From: Lacticaseibacillus jixianensis
GTDB lineage: Bacteria > Bacillota > Bacilli > Lactobacillales > Lactobacillaceae
Reading direction: 5' to 3'
DNA: 64,000 nt
Assembly: GCF_003946485.1 (NCBI RefSeq)
Contig: NZ_RHOJ01000013.1
Span: 1-64,000, forward strand
The notes beneath the pieces were generated by a model. The model ran no database searches and was not told the DNA's origin. It saw only the letters and a program-made list of their open reading frames with translations. Numbering within the stretch: position 1 is the first letter of the stretch; each line of letters begins with the position of its first letter. Below, one piece after another: positions 60,538-64,000 of this stretch. The position numbers and the translations under genes are program-made.

Positions 60538-61296
60538 CTAGTAAAGTTCAAACCCACCATACCGGCGCCGATACGCCCACCCAAGCGTCTGCCACTGCGG
60601 CACTAATCCCAGTGCCTCGACAAACTGGGCGATGCCTAGAACGACAAGATGTAATCCATGGTCCTCGTACATCGCGAGCGAATAGTCGCCGTAATTCGTC
60701 GTCATGGCTGGTGTTGCGCCATTAAACTGCCAAGAGACGGTTGCGTGCGCGCCAAGCATGAGCCAGGGGCGGGTCGCCGCCACCGCCTGAGTCGCAAAGC
60801 GTTGCGGCGCGCCTTGACGGAGCATGGCGCAAGCCGGGGCATTAGCACAGTTCAGGTGAAAAACGCCGCGCTGGGCGACGCGCTCGCCCACATCCTGCCG
60901 GGGCCAGACAAAGACATGGGTGAAATACCACCGCACCGCGCCTAGATCCAGCAGCGTCCGTACCTGATGATTCGCGGCACGCTCGGCAAGTTGCTGCTGC
61001 CCAATCCTCGTCCACCGCGCTTGCTGCGCTGCCGTCAGCTGATCCACGCGCACCGGGACGTGCGGCACCACGGTTTCGTCTGGCACATACGCGTCAGGCG
61101 CATAGAAGGCGCCCAGCTGAGCACAGTCAAAATGCCGCGCGATCGCCACCGCCTGCCCTTCTTGCCAAACCGTGTAACTCGGTGGTGTATCAGCAGTTGC
61201 CGGCTCAAAAACCAAATATCGCGTCGGGTCAATCGCTTTGATCTGCCGGTCCAGCATCAGCACCGCTGAAAGGGTCATCTTGAGGGTCTCTTTCAA
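60538..61296 (-). CDS. Unknown protein, third gene of a paralogue operon
   Basis: A 252-aa protein, the most divergent member. The N terminus (MTLSAVLMLDRQIKAIDPTRYLVFEP) may be a worn version of the shared helix-strand pattern; the W-x-P-x-Y-R motif is lost. AAAGGAGG nine bases ahead points to a TTG start at 61296, inside the previous gene. It therefore overlaps the second gene by 68 bases; an ATG at 61278 would shorten the overlap to 50. The protein is rich in His, Trp and Tyr. Function unknown. Confidence 0.65.
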   Translation of the reverse strand: MKETLKMTLSAVLMLDRQIKAIDPTRYLVFEPATADTPPSYTVWQEGQAVAIARHFDCAQLGAFYAPDAYVPDETVVPHVPVRVDQLTAAQQARWTRIGQQQLAERAANHQVRTLLDLGAVRWYFTHVFVWPRQDVGERVAQRGVFHLNCANAPACAMLRQGAPQRFATQAVAATRPWLMLGAHATVSWQFNGATPAMTTNYGDYSLAMYEDHGLHLVVLGIAQFVEALGLVPQWQTLGWAYRRRYGGFELY

Positions 61297-62215
61297 CTGC
61301 TGGCACCTCCTTTGGGGTAATGTGAATTGTTCCATCTACTTGCTCCGCCCACTGCCAGCCCTCGCCCGCCTGTTCGATCACCGCCGGTATCTTCAACCAC
61401 CGATAAAATGCCGCGGCGCGTGGCACCAGCAGCCTCACCACCGGTTCTTTTCGCAGTGGCTGATACGGGCCCATTGCCCGCACCAGATAGGCAATTCCCG
61501 ATGGCAGCTGAAGCTTAACGTAGACATCCTGATCGGAAATGATGCCTGAACTCAGGTGTGCTTCAGGGACGATCTTTGCCGCGGCAAACCTAGCGATGCT
61601 GTGAGCGGCAAATGCTTCGGCAAATCCGGGCCTGAAAACCGTCAGGGGCAATGGATCACCGAACACTTCTTCACCCGGTAAGACAACTGGATTCGGATTT
61701 AATGGCATTAACCAGTCGCCTGTCACCTGACGTTGAACTTGCTTTAACACGACCTCAGTTAGCACCGCCAAGTCGAACATGGCCTCAGCCCCTGACCAAG
61801 TGCGAGCCGCCGCGGCGTCATCATCTTCTCGTATCCGCTGCGCCACCTGCTCAGCCGTTAAGCCATCAACTCGGACGCCGTGATAACTCCCGTCACGCTC
61901 AATCGATGCCACGGTTGGCAGCGAGATGGCCGTCTTTGCGGCTTGATACTCATCCCGGAAGCGCTGGTGCACGGCGGCCAGCATGGCGAGGCGCTTCGCT
62001 GAGATCGCCGGCGCTCCCAGTCCCTCAGGATTATCTGAGTTAAAGTACCGGGCTGCTTCCGAAACATCATCGGGATCGCTCACCCAGATTTCATAGCCTG
62101 ATGGCACCACCGTGTTACGCAGGTCTCGGTATGGCGGGTCATAGATGACGTAGACGCGCGAAACGATTTTCTTAAGCGCTTGGTCCAACTGAAACGCAAA
62201 ATCTAGTGAGATCAT
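61229..62215 (-). CDS. Unknown protein, second gene of a paralogue operon
   Basis: A 328-aa protein. The N terminus (AFQLDQALKKIVSRVYVIYDPPYRDLRNTVVPSGYEIWVSDPDD) matches the shared pattern well, and the C terminus is Asp/Pro/Gln-rich like that of the fifth gene. GGGAGG stands seven bases before the ATG. It starts 13 bases after the first gene. No catalytic motif was recognised. Confidence 0.75.
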   Translation of the reverse strand: MISLDFAFQLDQALKKIVSRVYVIYDPPYRDLRNTVVPSGYEIWVSDPDDVSEAARYFNSDNPEGLGAPAISAKRLAMLAAVHQRFRDEYQAAKTAISLPTVASIERDGSYHGVRVDGLTAEQVAQRIREDDDAAAARTWSGAEAMFDLAVLTEVVLKQVQRQVTGDWLMPLNPNPVVLPGEEVFGDPLPLTVFRPGFAEAFAAHSIARFAAAKIVPEAHLSSGIISDQDVYVKLQLPSGIAYLVRAMGPYQPLRKEPVVRLLVPRAAAFYRWLKIPAVIEQAGEGWQWAEQVDGTIHITPKEVPAVERDPQDDPFSGADAGPADQSD

Positions 62216-62227
62216 CCCCTTACCTCC

Positions 62228-63082
62228 CTATAACAAACTGCCATCACCCAGCGGCTCGAACCTGCGCTCGAGTTGCTGCAGCCCATCAAACGCGCGCCAA
62301 ACGTCTGCGGTAGTTCCTAACCGTAAGACATCGCAACGCCGCCCGCCGTTGTGGCTCAATACTGCGTCGAAGCCTAGTGAATTAGTCAAGGACAGCATCG
62401 GCTCGCCTGGTAGCAGCGGGATCGCCCCCTGCCATTCGGCATTCATCGGCGTGACTGCTCGTGCCATGACCGCTTCATAGCCTGACAACATGACCTGGCG
62501 CTCGTCGGGACATCCCGGACGCAGCGACAACTCGATGACCGGTAGCACGATCCTGCCTCCATGCCAGTCGTCCTCCTCTGCGAGGCGTGTGGCACAATAG
62601 CCCCGCAACGCGGTTAAGCTGACAACATCTTCAAGCGCCACGCTTTTGCGACGTTTAGCTAGTTCGGCCTGCTTTTCCTCAACTCGTTTCAAAAGAGCGG
62701 GAATCGTCCTCTCATTCACAGCGACCGCCAGCGGATTGGGCTCGTCTGCAGCCAGCGTCTGATACCGCTCAGCAGAATAGCTCTGGCTAAGGGTCTCGAT
62801 CGTCTTCAGCGCCGCGTTCAGTAAAGCCTTCGGGACGTTCAGCGGGCCTTTGCGGGCATCGCGGAAATACGGCGATTGTAGGCCCATCTGCAGTGAATCC
62901 CACACAATGACTTCCTTGCCCTCACTGCGATAACTCACCATGATCTGCGCCATGTAACTCACGCCGCGTCGGTTCTTGTATGCGGGATAGAACACGACCG
63001 CAAATCTGTCGGATAGCCGCCGCAGCGCCGTTTCAATTGCAATGGCCTTACGAATGGTCATCGTATAAGTTAATGTCCGCAT
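62228..63082 (-). CDS. Unknown protein, first gene of a paralogue operon
   Basis: A 284-aa protein that heads the operon. The N terminus (AIAIETALRRLSDRFAVVFYPAYKNRRGVSYMAQIMVSY) gives the clearest form of the shared motif F/W-x-P-x-Y-K/R-x-x-R-G. The middle is helical and charged (LLKRVEEKQAELAKRRKSVALEDVVSLTALRGY). GAGGAGG seven bases ahead fixes the ATG. A TTTACA/AATACT promoter with a long inverted repeat lies upstream. No known family. Confidence 0.78.
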   Translation of the reverse strand: MRTLTYTMTIRKAIAIETALRRLSDRFAVVFYPAYKNRRGVSYMAQIMVSYRSEGKEVIVWDSLQMGLQSPYFRDARKGPLNVPKALLNAALKTIETLSQSYSAERYQTLAADEPNPLAVAVNERTIPALLKRVEEKQAELAKRRKSVALEDVVSLTALRGYCATRLAEEDDWHGGRIVLPVIELSLRPGCPDERQVMLSGYEAVMARAVTPMNAEWQGAIPLLPGEPMLSLTNSLGFDAVLSHNGGRRCDVLRLGTTADVWRAFDGLQQLERRFEPLGDGSLL

Positions 63083-63119
63083 CAGCCGACCTCCTCATGC
63101 CACCATCGTGACAAGTTGA

Positions 63120-63161
63120 AGTATTTTGCCAGGCACAGTTTCTGTAAAGTATTCTGGCAAA
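63120..63161 (-). promoter_or_regulatory. Promoter and palindromic operator of the five-gene operon
   Basis: On the minus strand TTTACA (63148-63143), 17 bases, AATACT (63125-63120). TTTGCCAG at 63161-63154 and CTGGCAAA at 63132-63125 form an inverted repeat that brackets the promoter, with a smaller ACAG/CTGT inside. This looks like a regulator site. Confidence 0.6.
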
Positions 63162-63318
63162 TTATTATTAGGCAGCTGAATCCTGGTCTGACGCGCTCCC
63201 ATGGCGTATTGGTCGCTGAAATAAGCAGCTACTGTTCACGAAACGGTAGCTTGGCAACGCAAAGAATTCTTGCCCGGCCTATCCCCCTCTCACCTCCAGG
63301 CGAATCATCGAGAACACC

Positions 63319-63353
63319 AAAAAAGCGCCCCTGCCAAAATGGCAGAGACGCTT
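63319..63353 (-). terminator. Terminator of the manO transcript
   Basis: On the minus strand AGCGTC, CTGCC, a loop, GGCAG and CGCT are followed by TTTTTT. Repeat array R9 lies between it and the manO stop codon. Confidence 0.8.
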
Positions 63354-63361
63354 GGGAGGTG

Positions 63362-63652
63362 TAATTGGGCTGCGGCGGGCAACGCGGGAGTGTGTAGCTA
63401 CGCCCGGCACTTCACTCGCTCTGCGAGTAAAGCGCCAGGCTAGGCTACCCATCCCGCTAAGAGCGCCCGCCTTCGCACCTTAACTGGGCTACGGTTCGAC
63501 AACGCGGGAGTGATTTGCTACGCTCAGGGCCTCGTCGCCAAAGTTCGGCGACAATGTCCTGAGCTATGATCAGCCTGTTGCCATTCATGGCATACAGGCT
63601 GACATGCGGAGCGGCAAATCATCCCGCTAAATACGTCGAACCTTCGCACCTT
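63362..63652 (+). repeat. Nested-palindrome repeat array R9, two units
   Basis: Units lie at about 63362-63481 and 63482-63652. Outer arms are GGCGGGC/GCCCGCC and GGTTCGAC/GTCGAACC; the second stem is GCGGGA/TCCCGC in both. The second unit has a GTCGCC/GGCGAC tip and the extra side hairpin (CAGCCTGT facing ACAGGCTG, about 63570-63597). The right end supplies the TAA stop of manO. Confidence 0.87.
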
Positions 63653-64000
63653 ACTTTGTAAAGTACCTCGCCTTAATGTTCTTCAAATACCCGCCGACGA
63701 TCTTGAGGAAAGTCCGCGACTGGACGATGTTCTTGGGGTCCACGTACTCGCGGATCGCGCGCAAGGTCCGCTTGGGATCACGCGTCGCAAACGGGAAGGC
63801 CCCGCTTTTTTTCGTGTGGACGGTGAAGCGAGGAATGTACTTGCCGCGGAACATCACCGTCGCCTCAACAAAAGTGACCTCGGTCCACGGGATCTGAATG
63901 TACTTTTGCACGTTGCGATCGGCAAACCACTCCAGACCGCGGTCACCCACCATCATCTTGCCGTAATCCGCGATCCCCATGTAGGACGTCGCGTCGACGG
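63651..64000 (-). CDS. manO: ManO, DUF956 family protein (partial)
   Basis: The last 116 residues of a DUF956 protein, normally about 125 aa, found after the mannose-PTS genes manLMN. The stretches YMGIADYGKMMVGD, IQIPWTEVTFVEA, GKYIPRFTVHTKKSG and RDPKRTLRAIREYVDP are diagnostic. The 5' end lies beyond the window; the in-frame ATG at 63980 is internal. Its TAA is part of the repeat border. The rest of the mannose PTS should lie just outside. Confidence 0.93.
   Translation of the reverse strand, partial: VDATSYMGIADYGKMMVGDRGLEWFADRNVQKYIQIPWTEVTFVEATVMFRGKYIPRFTVHTKKSGAFPFATRDPKRTLRAIREYVDPKNIVQSRTFLKIVGGYLKNIKARYFTK

Overview
The window reads as chromosome of a high-GC member of the Lactobacillaceae. 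Evidence is the walRK-yycHI, yycJ and htrA genes, rlmH, a dlt operon with the small DltX gene, a mannose-PTS ManO (DUF956) protein, a giant MucBP adhesin with LPxTG anchor, a holin-like type I toxin and lactobacillus-style promoters and Shine-Dalgarno sites. The genus cannot be fixed from this sequence alone; there is no rRNA or tRNA gene.

Layout. 0.5-4.3 kb: POT peptide transporter, KtrB/KtrA potassium uptake and a 37-aa orphan ORF. 4.5-13.3 kb: one 2914-aa mucus-binding surface protein. 13.5-21.5 kb: TauE-like exporter, divergent NRAMP relative, MFS transporter, a holin-like toxin locus with an antisense RNA, a PNPOx-like protein, a ClC-like channel, rlmH and an anion permease. 21.5-25.8 kb: YxeA protein, phospho-beta-glucosidase, PTS IIA and IIB, GntR regulator. 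25.8-30.6 kb: metal P-type ATPase, DUF998 protein, Hsp20 under CIRCE control, HesB-like protein. 30.7-31.03 kb: a cluster of DnaA boxes without dnaA. 31.2-42.8 kb: htrA and yycJ, then a low-GC ABC exporter with a small secreted protein, then walRK-yycHI. 43-47 kb: fused glutamine-type ABC protein, argG, argH. 47.2-56 kb: dltXABCD plus a serine hydrolase, and an OmpR-type two-component system. 56-63 kb: accessory region with a membrane-anchored unknown protein, a DUF1643 protein and an operon of five similar unknown genes. 63.6 kb to the end: ManO, cut by the window.

The most striking feature is a repeat family I do not recognise. At least 21 units of about 120-130 bp lie in nine arrays. Each is a long nested imperfect palindrome. 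Several stem segments differ completely between units yet stay complementary within a unit, while short internal-loop motifs (AACG on the left, CTAA-N3-CG on the right) stay fixed. Arrays lie between stop codon and terminator, or inside the dlt and wal operons. Two units share a branching side hairpin that also covaries. This is the best candidate for an undescribed system: a structured RNA family or a single-strand hairpin mobile element.

Second candidates are the five-gene paralogue operon with a palindromic promoter, the DnaA-box cluster and the toxin locus with an overlapping upstream ORF. Coordinates and start codons were assigned by reading; no database search, folding or alignment program was run.
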